This document shows, piece by piece, positions 1-10,100 of a stretch of DNA of 64,000 nucleotides. The DNA is from Tilletiaria anomala UBC 951 (taxonomy: Eukaryota > Basidiomycota > Exobasidiomycetes > Georgefischeriales > Tilletiariaceae): the NCBI RefSeq assembly GCF_000711695.1, contig NW_013546983.1:62001-126000 (forward strand), read 5' to 3'. The notes beneath the pieces are model-generated. The model was given only the letters and a program-made list of their open reading frames with translations. It was not told where the DNA came from and did no database searches. The first letter of the stretch is position 1, and the number at the start of each line of letters is the position of its first letter. The position numbers and the translations under genes are program-made.

Positions 1-617
1 TGACTCTTGCAGTCATGGCATCGATATCTGCTGTCTTGGTGTGTTGCAGCTCCTCCTCGAGCTCCCCCGAAGACTGTAGAGGGGTCTTCTTTCCCGACCC
101 AGAGTCCTTGAGCGAGCCGGAATTCTTGAGCCTTTTGATGATCCTCAACGCTTCGAAGTTTCGCGCCTTCTTCACTGCAGCATGTACGCGTCGCTCGGTC
201 TTACACTGTAAATTCAAGCGCAAGAACAGATGAATGTATGTTCATACATCATTTCACTTTGGAAGATACAACACTCACCAGAAGATGTGCGAGTAGCTTT
301 GTTTCGATATTGGGAGTCGTACCTATGGTATCATGTTGACCTACCTCCGAAGCGATTGAGGACACGCTCGACTCGCTGTCTGTATCTTCGTTTTCCAGAT
401 CATGGCTATGCTTCGATTTAAAATGCGATCCTGCTGGCCTCGCTCGACGCTTGGCTGGGTGCTTTCCCCTTTCTAGTGGAGGGACGTCGGAGGCGGCATT
501 GGGAGGCGTATCAAGTAACTTTCTCCTCTGTGCAGGTTGCGCATGCTGCTCGACGGCCGAGTTGCTGACTCGCCGCCGTTTGCGCGCAGGCACTGGGTCA
601 TGAGCGCCGGGCATCAT
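1..617 (-). CDS. BUD22/SRFBP1-like ribosome biogenesis protein, 3' part beyond left edge
   Basis: Minus-strand gene read from ATG at 617; exon 1 is 617-279 (113 codons), a consensus GTGAGT...TTTACAG intron follows (278-206), and exon 2 runs from 205 off the left edge. The exon 1 product starts MMPGAHDPVPARKRRR, has basic nuclear-localisation-like clusters, then an acidic Ser-rich stretch and ends NIETKLLAHLL. Exon 2 reads CKTERRVHAAVKKARNFEAL followed by RIIKRLK and a Glu/Leu-rich helix. The Ala-x-Lys-Lys-Ala-Arg-x-Phe-Glu-x-x-x-x-x-x-Arg-x-Lys pattern is the conserved start of the BUD22/SRFBP1 domain (known family role: 40S subunit assembly in the nucleolus). It is divergent from CSN2, 594 bp away. 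The C-terminal half is not in the window, so identity rests on one motif block plus overall composition. Confidence 0.6.
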
Positions 618-1211
618 TAACAGATGCACTCGGGCAAGCCACCACAGCAAGCTGAGCTTCCAGTGCGAGGGCTTTGGATCTTGAAGATGGGGACATACAA
701 AGTTCGTGCCAGACGATGTGGTCGTACAGACTTCGGAGTGCTTCTCAAAAAGTGCCCAACCTCGGCCAATGCGTTAAGTATCATTTCCCTCTGATCATTG
801 ATCACTTCTCCCATCTGTATATTATTGTTCGGTGACGTGTGAGCGAATCTGCGACCGAGAATCTCCATGCCCATTAAAAATTGATCCGGAACCTGGAATT
901 CGGATCTCGGGTTGTCTACGTTCGCGGGCGTGTGGCGGGCGAGATGTGCACCACATGACCAACACGCCTGATCGAGGGAGATGCGACCCATGCACATTGG
1001 CCGAGTTGATTGCTGCTTCTACGAAGTATGACGGTATCCGCGGTAAGCTGTTCGGGCGCCATAGGGAACGTGCTTGCAGCCTCGACCCAACGAAATGCTA
1101 CAAGTTTAATGTTAGCAAGGACAACGCGAAGCGCACTGGTCCGCAGCGGTGCATGGGAGCCCCCCGATTCAAGCCCACACCGTGTGTGAACCTAAATTTA
1201 CCCAACCCAGC
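618..1211. promoter_or_regulatory. Divergent intergenic region BUD22-like / CSN2
   Basis: This 594-bp gap lies between two divergent start codons and must contain both promoters. A minus-strand open frame covers 617-997 (first ATG at 997), but it has no recognisable domain. It could be a 5' leader exon of the BUD22-like gene, yet I see no acceptor that would join it to the start at 617. No TATA box stands out. Confidence 0.4.
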
Positions 1212-3073
1212 ATGTCAGACGATGAGGTGAGTCAAGAATGGCATCAAGTCAACCATCGCCCTCTAGACTGAAACTGGGTGTTTCTATCAGTTTATGATGG
1301 ACGATGGGGCGGACGAGGAGTATGACTTTGAATTTGAAGAGGATGACGAAGGTGACGAAGAGCACGCAGACATTGAGAACTTGTACTACAATGCAAAGGG
1401 TGAGCAAGGCCCTCTATCCTTGTCCCATCGTTCCGACGATTGTCGAGATACTCACAAAAGTCTCATCACTCATTATACAGCGCTAAAGGAAGACAACCCC
1501 AATGAAGCGCTCAGAGTGTTCAGATCCGTCGTTGATAAAGAGGAGACCAAAGGAGACTGGTAAGCAAGCTGGGTGGCGCAAGAACAGCCCAAAGGTGCAC
1601 GCTGACTCTTTCGAACCATCCTCTTTCCACCACCATCGCATATGAAGGGGCTTCAAAGCGCTGAAACAGATCACAAAAGCACACTTCAGAACTGGAAGTT
1701 ACGAAGAGGCGCTGAAGACGTACACGGAGCTGCTTGGGTATACGAAATCTGCAGTGACTCGCAATTACAGGTGAGAAGTTGACGGATGACTTCGAACGTA
1801 GTTGAGGCTAATACTCAATTCTCTGGTTCAGTGAAAAATCAATCAACAACATCCTGGACTACGTGTCAAACTCTAATGCCCTCGACCTTTCGACCATGGA
1901 GAGGTTTTACAGCGTGACCGTATCAGCACTGGAAGAGGCTCGCAATGAGCGTCTCTCTGTCAAGACAGACCTCAAGCTTGCTCGTCTTTGGCTCGCCCGG
2001 CAAGAGTGGCCGCGTTTAGAAAAGACCATTAAAGGACTGAAAGAATACTGTCTCGGCGCCGAAGGAGAAGGGGTTGGCTCTGACCAGAGCAAGGGGACCA
2101 TCCTCATGGAGGTGTTTGCCACGGAAATTCAGATGTACGGCGAGATGGGCCACTTCAAACGGCTCAAGGAGGTTTATAATGCCACCCTCCAAGTTAAGAA
2201 CGCCATCCCGCACCCGCGCATCATGGGTATCATTCGCGAATGCGGTGGCAAGATGCATATGTCAGAGAGTGTGTGCAACCCGCTCGCAAATGATGGTTCG
2301 AAAAGAACTCCCCTCACTAACATACGTTTGTGGTCCCTGTTGGGAAATTAGAAAACTGGACAGCAGCTCAACAAGACTTCTTCCAAGCGTTTAATAGCTA
2401 CGACGAGGCTGGGTCTCCTCAGCGCATTCAGGTACTCAAGTATCTCGTTCTCGCTGTAATGCTCATGGGTAGCGATATCAACCCTTTCGACAGCCAAGAA
2501 ACCAAGCCTTACAAGAATGATCCCGAAATTGTCGCCATGACCGACCTTGTCTCGGCCTATCAGCGCAGAGAGGTACATGAGGCGGAAAAGATCCTGGAGA
2601 ACCAGCGAACGATCATGGAGGATAACTTCATCAAGGGATATATCGATGAGTTGCTCAACACGCTTCGTACGCAGTATTTGATGGACATAATCAAACCTTA
2701 CAACCGGTTGGATTTGCGCTTTTTGGCAAAGGTGAGTTGCCACACGCTTAGGAGTAAGCAGCTCCAACTCAGCTCACGCTATCTGGATATTTTCATCTAG
2801 CAACTAAACACGACCACATTTGCGGTAGAATCGTTGCTACGTTCACTTATCCTCGAAGGGCGGATCTCAGGTAAAATTGACCAGGTCAACCAGAAGCTCG
2901 AGCTGGACCGCTCTGCACGCCACATCAACACCAAACGATATGCGGCGCTGGCGTCGTGGCTGGCGTCCATCGACACTGTCAGTGGGAGTATCACCTCCAA
3001 GGCTGCCAGAGGCTACGGCGGCGGCGATGTGCTGCAGGCAGAGAGCCGTAGTGGTATGATGGAATTTGGGTGA
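1212..3073 (+). CDS. CSN2: COP9 signalosome complex subunit 2 (CSN2)
   Basis: Seven exons: 1212-1226, 1291-1399, 1481-1559, 1648-1770, 1832-2268, 2352-2731, 2801-3073; together 471 aa. The first exon encodes only MSDDE and is joined to a strongly acidic N-terminus ([15 protein letters not shown]), as is typical of CSN2. TPR/helical repeats follow (for example the segment starting [15 protein letters not shown]), then the PCI domain with its winged helix near the C-terminus ([20 protein letters not shown], then [16 protein letters not shown]). In the signalosome CSN2 contacts the cullin during removal of NEDD8 from cullin-RING ligases. Length is close to the family norm (about 440-500 aa). The only uncertain joint is the fifth donor (2269), which gives MSEKNW at the junction. 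It is convergent with the next gene, with 175 bp between stops. Confidence 0.93.
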
Positions 3074-3248
3074 GGCCGGATGCCGGCACCTTCCACAGTG
3101 GTTACAGTTGCTCCATTGCATTTTTAACAAACAACCAATGTATCATAGATCCTCATTTTGATCGCCTGACCCGCGTAGCTTTCCGTACACTTCTGCTGCG
3201 CTATCATCGAGCAGAGAGATTCAATGAGCTGCATAAAAGGATTTATGG

Positions 3249-4164
3249 CTATAATTCATCATCGTCCATGTCAAACAACGCAGCCCTTTCATCCTCGGTG
3301 GGTCGCCCGGGCTTGCCAGAAATGACCACGCGCTCTTGCGCCGCACGATCGCCGCCAAAGGCCATGCGCTCCCTCGCACGATTTCCCTCGTCCTCCAGGT
3401 CGAAATCGATGCTATACCCACGGGCGGCATTGAGGTCGATTGCGGGGACGCGACTGGTCACGTTGCTGCCTGATCGCCGCACGACAGAGAGCAGGCGCAC
3501 GCACTGTGCGACGTTCCGTACGATTAAGAGCAGCGAGTCGAGCAGCTCTTCTCCCCTACCTGAACGATGTTCCCCATCATCATCGGCCCCTCCCCGAAAA
3601 GGCGGACGTCGATGCGAACAATCGTGGTTGAAGAAAATGATGACCAGCGTGATGGCGCATAGTAAGACCAAGCAGAGATCGACAATATTGAAGGTGGACT
3701 TCCAGAATTGCTGGTAGTAAAATGATGGGGTTAGCATGAAAAGACAGGTTGAGGATGTGATCGTTTGGGCCAGTACATACATTCCCAAATGCAAAGCATC
3801 GCATGCTGACCTCGGCAATAAGCACGATGTTGATCACCAGCTCAAGGCTGTAAAACAAAGGCCCGGGGCAATCTTGCGCAAGCGAGAGCATGACGGTCGC
3901 GAAGGAGGCCAACGCCATCCCGGCGTAGAGATAAAGGTAGGCTGTTGAATGTACAAATCTGTTCGCTGCTCCTTTCATGATCTCGGATCTTGACAGAAAG
4001 TAATGCGAACGTGAAGGCATTGAAGAAGAGATGCCCATCGGCATATTGAGGCAGATGGAGCCTTCAGGCGGAGGTGTCGCTTCCGCGTTGTCGCTGAAAG
4101 CGCTGGAGTCATACACCCTTCCTGTCCCGACGGAAGCGGACTGACCTGCTTGGGGGCCAGACAT
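3249..4164 (-). CDS. Four-TM voltage-sensor-like (ion-transport S1-S4) membrane protein
   Basis: Two exons: 4164-3781 and 3710-3249, split by a 70-nt intron (GTATGT...CTACCAG); 281 aa. The first in-frame ATG is at 4164. A soluble Ser/Pro-rich N-terminus of about 55 residues is followed by four hydrophobic segments: STAYLYLYAGMALASFATVM, LFYSLELVINIVLIAEV, a segment in exon 2 (NIVDLCLVLLCAITLVIIFF), and a fourth, Arg-bearing helix (LLDSLLLIVRNVAQCVRLL, followed by SVVRR). Acidic residues in S2/S3 and spaced arginines in the last helix resemble S1-S4 of voltage-gated channels. There is no pore domain, so it is either a voltage-sensor-only protein or a relative of fungal ion-transport-domain proteins of unknown function. 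The C-terminus is acidic and ends DMDDDEL. Substrate is unknown, and a proton channel (Hv1 type) is possible but not shown. Confidence 0.65.
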
Positions 4165-4787
4165 GGTGCTGGAGGCCACCGCTGGCCGGGGAGATGTCCG
4201 CCGGGAAATGTTGGGTGTCGACGTCCGCGACGTGGTAGCGACTTTGACGCTGCACCCGCTCACAGACACCGATGGGGCGACTGAGAGACGGACGCAATTG
4301 CGAAAGCGTCAAGATCCACTACAGCGCACAGACAGCCAAGACTCGGCTTCAGTGTTCAGGTCGCAGAACGCCTGACTTTAACGAGCAGCACCCTGTTGGC
4401 GTCGCTGTACGCGCATCGAGACTGGCAGGCACACTTGCAATCGACTTGGGCGTTGCGGTCTCGCAGGCACAAGCTTCCGAGTGATATGCAGGCTGCTTCC
4501 CCTCTGAGTTCTGATCCGTCTTGCTATCGTGCGGTTGGATATCTTCTGCTAGTGCTTCCATAGACGATGTTACTGATTTGTTGAATGCAATCAAGCTTTT
4601 AGAGATGTGGGATGGGCCCAACATGCATGCGGATTCGCGGATCTGCCGAAGACCTGGTTTCACTTCAGTCTCCTTTCCTTAACCCTTCTAAGGGTAGTTT
4701 CCCTTTTCCAGGCGCATTACACATGCTACCATTCACGGCCCGGTGGATGGGCAAGCCGTCTCCAGCTGAACACGAGCTGGCCCGCCG
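4165..4787. promoter_or_regulatory. Divergent intergenic region, voltage-sensor-like gene / zinc-knuckle gene
   Basis: The 623-bp gap contains no supported gene. Open frames here begin at non-ATG codons or show no coding character. It presumably carries the two divergent promoters. Confidence 0.35.
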
Positions 4788-6341
4788 ATGATCCCAGCGG
4801 CTGTTGCCCGATTCGTACCATACATCTATCGTCCGCATTCGCCTCCCGGCATCGGACACACGCTGGAAAGTGAAGACGAGTTTGATCAGCTTCAGACAAG
4901 TCCTGAGCTTGGTCCGCCAAGGGTGCTTCGAAGTGACAATAGCCAGGTCAAGCATCCAACCAGTCCATCTCCGACTAGGCAGGCCTGCGAAGTGGATGCA
5001 TCTCTGAGTGCGCTTCCTACCGGGATGGATGCTTCGCTACCAATGGACGCTACTTCGTCCGCTGCGGATGAGGTTGACGCCACAAAGGTCATTAGCAAGA
5101 AAAAGGGCAAGTCCAAGTCCAAGTCCAAGAAAAAGTCGGCGGCAAATAGCGATGCCTCCTCGCTCGCAGATGCACCAGCGCAACCGCTGCAGCTCAGATC
5201 CGGCACGATCAACTTCCATATCGACAATGGTCCGGTCTTCTCAAGGCTCACGGAAGGTAGATGGACGTGTCTATTTCTTAGGGCGAGATCCCTTCGGTCT
5301 GACGCACACTTTTGACTTATACCTTCAGACGTGAGCGACACTGCAAGCATTCGCGAGATCATCTGCCGCAAACTCGGACTTCCGTTGGACTCGAAGCTCC
5401 ATCTTGCTTACGCCAGTCATGGCGCCATGATCGAGCTCGAAGACGGTGCGTTTTATTGCTTTGTTACCGGCTTATAGTTCCTCATCAAGAGGGCACATGC
5501 TCACCTACTCTTTCGTCCAGAGGGTGATTTTGCCGCCTTCGAGCGCAGGACGAGCCAAATGAAGCTGGCAGACGAGATTGATGTCTACGCGGTGCCACCC
5601 GCGACGTACACACACAAGTCTGCGTTCAGCAGAGCTGCGCTGGCTCCCACTGCGGAGGCTATGAACAAGAAAAGAAAGAGCTATGCGGACGCACCTCTTG
5701 ACATATCAGTCCCAGGTACTATGGCCCAGCCTAGCAACACTAAGAAACGAAAAAGCGCTGCAAATATGGCTGCTGATACGACTCTTGGAGACGATGGAGG
5801 ATCTAGAGCCACATCTGACGTTTCGGCTATAGAAGGAGAGGGAGAACGAGCAGAGAAAGTCAAACGAAGGCGTCGCACAAAGGCAGAGATGCAAGCATTC
5901 AGAGCGGAGCAAGCAGCCAAAAAGACAGGAGGCATATCTAGTGCTGCTACACTCATGGGCAGGGATGATAACTCCGGGGCGGCGGAAGGGACAGAGAGTG
6001 GTAGCAGCAGTGACAGCAGCATTGCCCCGAAGCAGACTGCCAGCGCTAAAGGCAAGGGCACTGCTCCTAGCATCGCAGATCAGTCTTCTCATGAAGAAAA
6101 GGATGATGGAGACGAAACACAGGAGGAGTCGACGCTTACGCCCAGAAAAAAGCTTGCGTTGTGCGGGATCTGCAGTGACGAGCCGTATCATGTCCCAGAA
6201 TGGTGTTCAATCGTCAAGCAAGGCAAGAAGGCGATGCAGAAGCGATTGTCAGAGCTCAAGGCTTTGAAGCAAGCGAAAAAAGCTCCCGAAAGGCAAGCAC
6301 AGAAGGATCTGAAGATTATTATCAAGCAGGCGGTTCAGTGA
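4788..6341 (+). CDS. Lys/Ser-rich nuclear-type protein with C-terminal CCHC zinc-knuckle motif
   Basis: Three exons: 4788-5256, 5329-5445, 5521-6341; 468 aa. ATG at 4788 is the first in frame; a later Met lies about 80 codons in. Residues ~1-110 are low complexity, with a very basic run near residue 105 (KKKGKSKSKSKKKS). Residues ~140-240 form the only compact region (GTINFHIDNGPVF, then IREIICRKLGLPLDSKLHLA and IELEDEGDFAAF), which looks like a ubiquitin-like or PB1-like fold: a charged-residue register followed by an acidic loop. The C-terminus carries CGICSDEPYHVPEWCSIV (C-x2-C-x5-H-x4-C) followed by a basic helix. That arrangement resembles the terminal zinc knuckle of fungal Mit1/CHD-type chromatin proteins. 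No catalytic domain is visible. Function unknown; a chromatin or RNA-binding role is an inference from basic tracts and the knuckle. Confidence 0.6.
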
Positions 6342-7110
6342 GGGTTCGAGCCTGGATCCTCGTGTTGCCGAGCGAGCGCTCTTCTACTCTGCATGCTCTC
6401 TTTCTCTAGCGCTTTCAGCACTGCTTTTGTAATGTATAATACATAGTATCATCTATCGCGGAAAAGTGCGCTCCACCGCGAGCAACCCTTGTGCCGATCG
6501 CAGCTATGCAGCTGGTAAGGTATATGCAAAGCGTCCCTCCGCTCATTCGCGTTCAGCCAGCCGCTTCTGGCGGCGCTTTTCCAATCTGCACGAGCGAGTA
6601 TCGAGAAAGCCACCTGATGCAGCACGCACTGAGAGATATGCAGCTACCGTCTCTCCGAGAAACAACTCAGATGGATTATCCGGGACTGCTTGTGCCCTTT
6701 TCTGCCTGACCTGGAAAGTGATGTAGACGGCATGTAGTCGATTACTAGAATGAGACCAACCTTGCAAATTATCACATGTGGGTTCTATGAAGGGGTGGTT
6801 GCGTTGTAGAGGATTTACTGGGGATGCCACGGGCAAGGGAAGATGTAAGATGTGTGTGCGGTGGCTGGCACTTAGATACTACACAGCATGAGCGAACGCG
6901 GAACGTCTCCAACTCCAGCTCGCGTCTCTTGCGGAGATTGAATGTCGTAATACCTCCGTTGACCTTGACGCTCTCGTATTAGCGTCTTGTCGCACTCGCA
7001 GGGCAGCGGCAGATGGTAGCCACGGCTGTAGTACAGCTGGGATCTGGCTCCTTAAGTAGTTGCGTCACCTGCTGCCTCGGACCTCGGCAGGTCTTGTTGG
7101 GCCATGAAGC
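6342..7110. promoter_or_regulatory. Intergenic region upstream of KOG1
   Basis: These 769 bp lie between the zinc-knuckle gene and KOG1, both on the plus strand. No coding or RNA gene is supported. The 3' UTR of the first and the promoter and leader of KOG1 must lie here. The leader ends with a short upstream ORF at 7104-7124, listed separately. Confidence 0.35.
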
Positions 7111-7124
7111 ATGAACTCAAATAA
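7104..7124 (+). promoter_or_regulatory. Upstream ORF overlapping the KOG1 start codon
   Basis: ATG at 7104 opens a seven-codon frame (MKHELK, stop TAA) that overlaps the KOG1 ATG at 7111 in another frame. Both ATGs have a purine at -3. The next in-frame KOG1 ATG is at 7132, just after the uORF stop, so leaky scanning or reinitiation could decide the N-terminus. Seen directly; a regulatory effect is inference. Confidence 0.4.
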
Positions 7125-10100
7125 TCGGCAGATGACTACTGCGACCAGTGTCCTCATGGGCCATGGGTCCACTGCGGCCCCTCTGCCCTTAATGTCTTCT
7201 CATGCTCATCCACACACTCATGGCCTTCATGCTGGCGCCAGCAGCAGCGGACACGTCGCCCATGGCAATCCTCGAGGACTCGGCGCGATTTCTTCCATGG
7301 CGGCCCTGAATTCTCAAGGCCATCCCATTCACGTCGCTGCCGTCAACCACCCGACCGCCGCGGGGTCTCATTTGGCAACTAGGCAATCAGCGTATTACCC
7401 CGACCACGTTGAGCCATCTCATGGTCGCTTTGAAGACGTGGGCGGCGCAGACTCGCAAGATGACGAAAGTGCTCAGCTCGGCAACGACAATGACGTTGAC
7501 GATGACTTGAGCACAACCAGTGGCAGGCGACACGGTGCACTACTTTTGCCTGAACCGGAAGACTACCTTCTTTTTAATGTGAGTTCCGTACAGTGCTTAG
7601 AAAAACGCCTTGCTAAAACTTATACTTGTACCCCTTTGACTTACTGCCGTTGTAGAGTCCTTACATGACCCATTGGAATCACAAGCGGCATCGCACCGGC
7701 GGCAATCCTAAGCCAGTTGATCCACGCGACTTGCCAGACTGGCGAATGAAGGAGCGTCTTCGTACCATTACAGCATCCCTTGTCATGTGCCTCAACATCG
7801 GCGTTGATCCTCCAGACGTATCCAAGACGAACCCGTGCTCAAAACTCATCTGCTGGATGGATCCTTCGTCGCTAGAAGTCTCCAAGGCGCTTCCTGCCAT
7901 CGGCAAAAATCTACAAGCGCAATTCGAGACCCTCAGCATGAAAACTCGCTACAAGCAGTATCTTGACCCGATCGTGGAGGAGATGAAGCGCAGCTGCACG
8001 TCTCAAAGGCGCTCAGCCAAGGATGAGAGGGTGTTGTTCTACTACAGCGGCTACGGCGTCCCTAAACCCACGCCAGGCGGGGAGATCTGGGTCTTCAACA
8101 AGGCATACACGCAATACATCCCGGTGACGCTGTATGATCTGCAGACCTGGTTGGGCAGTCCATGCATCTATGTGTGGGACGCATCCGCCGCGGGCAACGT
8201 TGTCGTCAATTTTAAGCGGCTACAGGAGAGAAAGCATGCAGAAGAAGGGCGAGATCAAGACCGAAATCGAGATCGCGACCGAGACCGGGATTCGGCGCGT
8301 GGCACAGGGACAAATGGCAGCAGCGGTGACGCGCATTTCCCCCTGCGCGAATCTATCCATCTCGCCGCCTGTGGTCCCGACGAGATTCTTCCGATGAACC
8401 CGGACCTGCCCGCCGACCTCTTCACTTGCTGTCTCACCTCTCCCATTGAGATTTCGCTGCGGTGGTTCGTGTTACAGAACCCTCTTCCGTCCAAGTTGAA
8501 TGTCGACATGGTCATGAACATCCCCGGTCGCCTTCAAGATCGTCGCACACCTCTCGGCGAGCTCAACTGGATCTTCACAGCCATCACCGACACCATCGCT
8601 TGGACCGTGTTGCCGCGCGCAATCTTCCGCAGGCTCTTCCGAGACGACCTCATGGTGGCAGCTTTGATGCGCAACTTTCTTCTTGCGGAGAGAATCATGC
8701 GCTTCTACCACTGCACACCTATGTCACATCCAGCCCTGCCAGAAACGCATAACCATCCATTGTGGGACAGCTGGGACCTAGCAATCGACCAGTGCCTCGC
8801 GCAGCTACCACAATTGCTGGAGAAAGAACGCGCGCAAGTTGAAGCTGCCAATGGCGGCCCGCCGGCTCCTCCCCACCTTTTGGCAGTCGAGTATCGCCAC
8901 TCGACGTTCTTCTCTGAGCAGCTGCAGGCATTCGAAATCTGGCTGAGTCAAGGCGGGGTCAGTCGCACGGGCAGGAGACGTCGGGTCAATGCGCTGAGTA
9001 CCGCGACACAGAAAATGGAAGAGTTGGCAGAAGAAGAAGAAGCCGAGCCTGTGCGCGATCCGCCAGAGCAACTGCCGATCGTTTTGCAGGTCTTGCTCTC
9101 CCAAGTGCATCGACTCCGTGCCCTCATCCTGCTCAGCCAGTTTCTTGATCTTGGTCCATGGGCTGTCAATCTCGCGCTCAGCATCGGAATCTTTCCGTAT
9201 GTCCTGAAGCTTTTACAAAGCCCAGCGGTGGACCTCAAGCCGGTTCTGATCTACATTTGGGCCAGAATCCTCGCGGTGGACAGGAGCTGCCAGAACGACC
9301 TCCTTCGCGACAACGGCTTTGCATACTTTGCCAGCGTCCTTTCTCCCTTTCAGCAGGAGAACGGCGGGGCAGGTGGTGTGGGTGGTGCAATGGGCGCAGG
9401 GCTCTCCATCCCCAACGTCTCGGAGCACCGGGCCATGTGCGCGTTTATTCTTTCAGTCTTTTGCTACGATTTCCCAGCGGGTCAGCAAATCTGTCTTGAG
9501 CAGACCGATGTACTCGAGGCCTGCCTTGAGCATCTGGAAGACGATGACTTTCTGCTTCGTCAGTGGAGCGCGTTGTGCCTCGCAAGATTGTGGGACAACT
9601 CGGAACTTGGGAAAGCCAAAGGACTTGAGAGGGACGGTCATGGGAAGCTTTGCTGCATGCTGAATGATGTCAGTCCGGAAGTTCGATCGGCAGTGCTCTA
9701 TGCGCTCGGCACATTGCTCGGGTGCACAAATCAGGGCGATGATCTTCCCTCCTCGAATCCGCCATCACACTCCGCCTCTCCATCATCTTCATCTCAGCAC
9801 AAATCACAAGCGAGACGAAGAGTTCCTGGCACCGGCTCCTCAACCGGATTAGAAGAGAGTCGACAGCGTGGCGTCGAAATTGGCATCGCTATCGCCATTG
9901 TTGCTGCCAAGAACGATTGCAGCCCCATGGTGCGGAAGGAGCTTGTTATTGCCCTTAGCGCTGTCGTCAAAGATTACAAAGGTTTCTTTGCCATGGCCGC
10001 TTACTTCTATTATCAACGCGAGGAGCGGTTCGCGCAAAGTGGGCTCTCATTCTCTTCCAGCAAGCTGCCATCGCAGGCGGATGCTGAGATTCCCGAGTGG

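Noticed and set aside
617-997. Minus-strand open frame of 126 codons between the BUD22-like gene and CSN2
   Set aside because: No domain, no acceptor joining it to the downstream gene, and it lies in an obvious divergent promoter gap.
4165-4269. N-terminal extension of the voltage-sensor-like protein to 4269
   Set aside because: It begins at GTG; 4164 is the first ATG.
6342-6362. tRNA-like B-box sequence GGTTCGAGCC
   Set aside because: No A-box, acceptor stem or anticodon arm can be arranged around it; it sits right after a stop codon.
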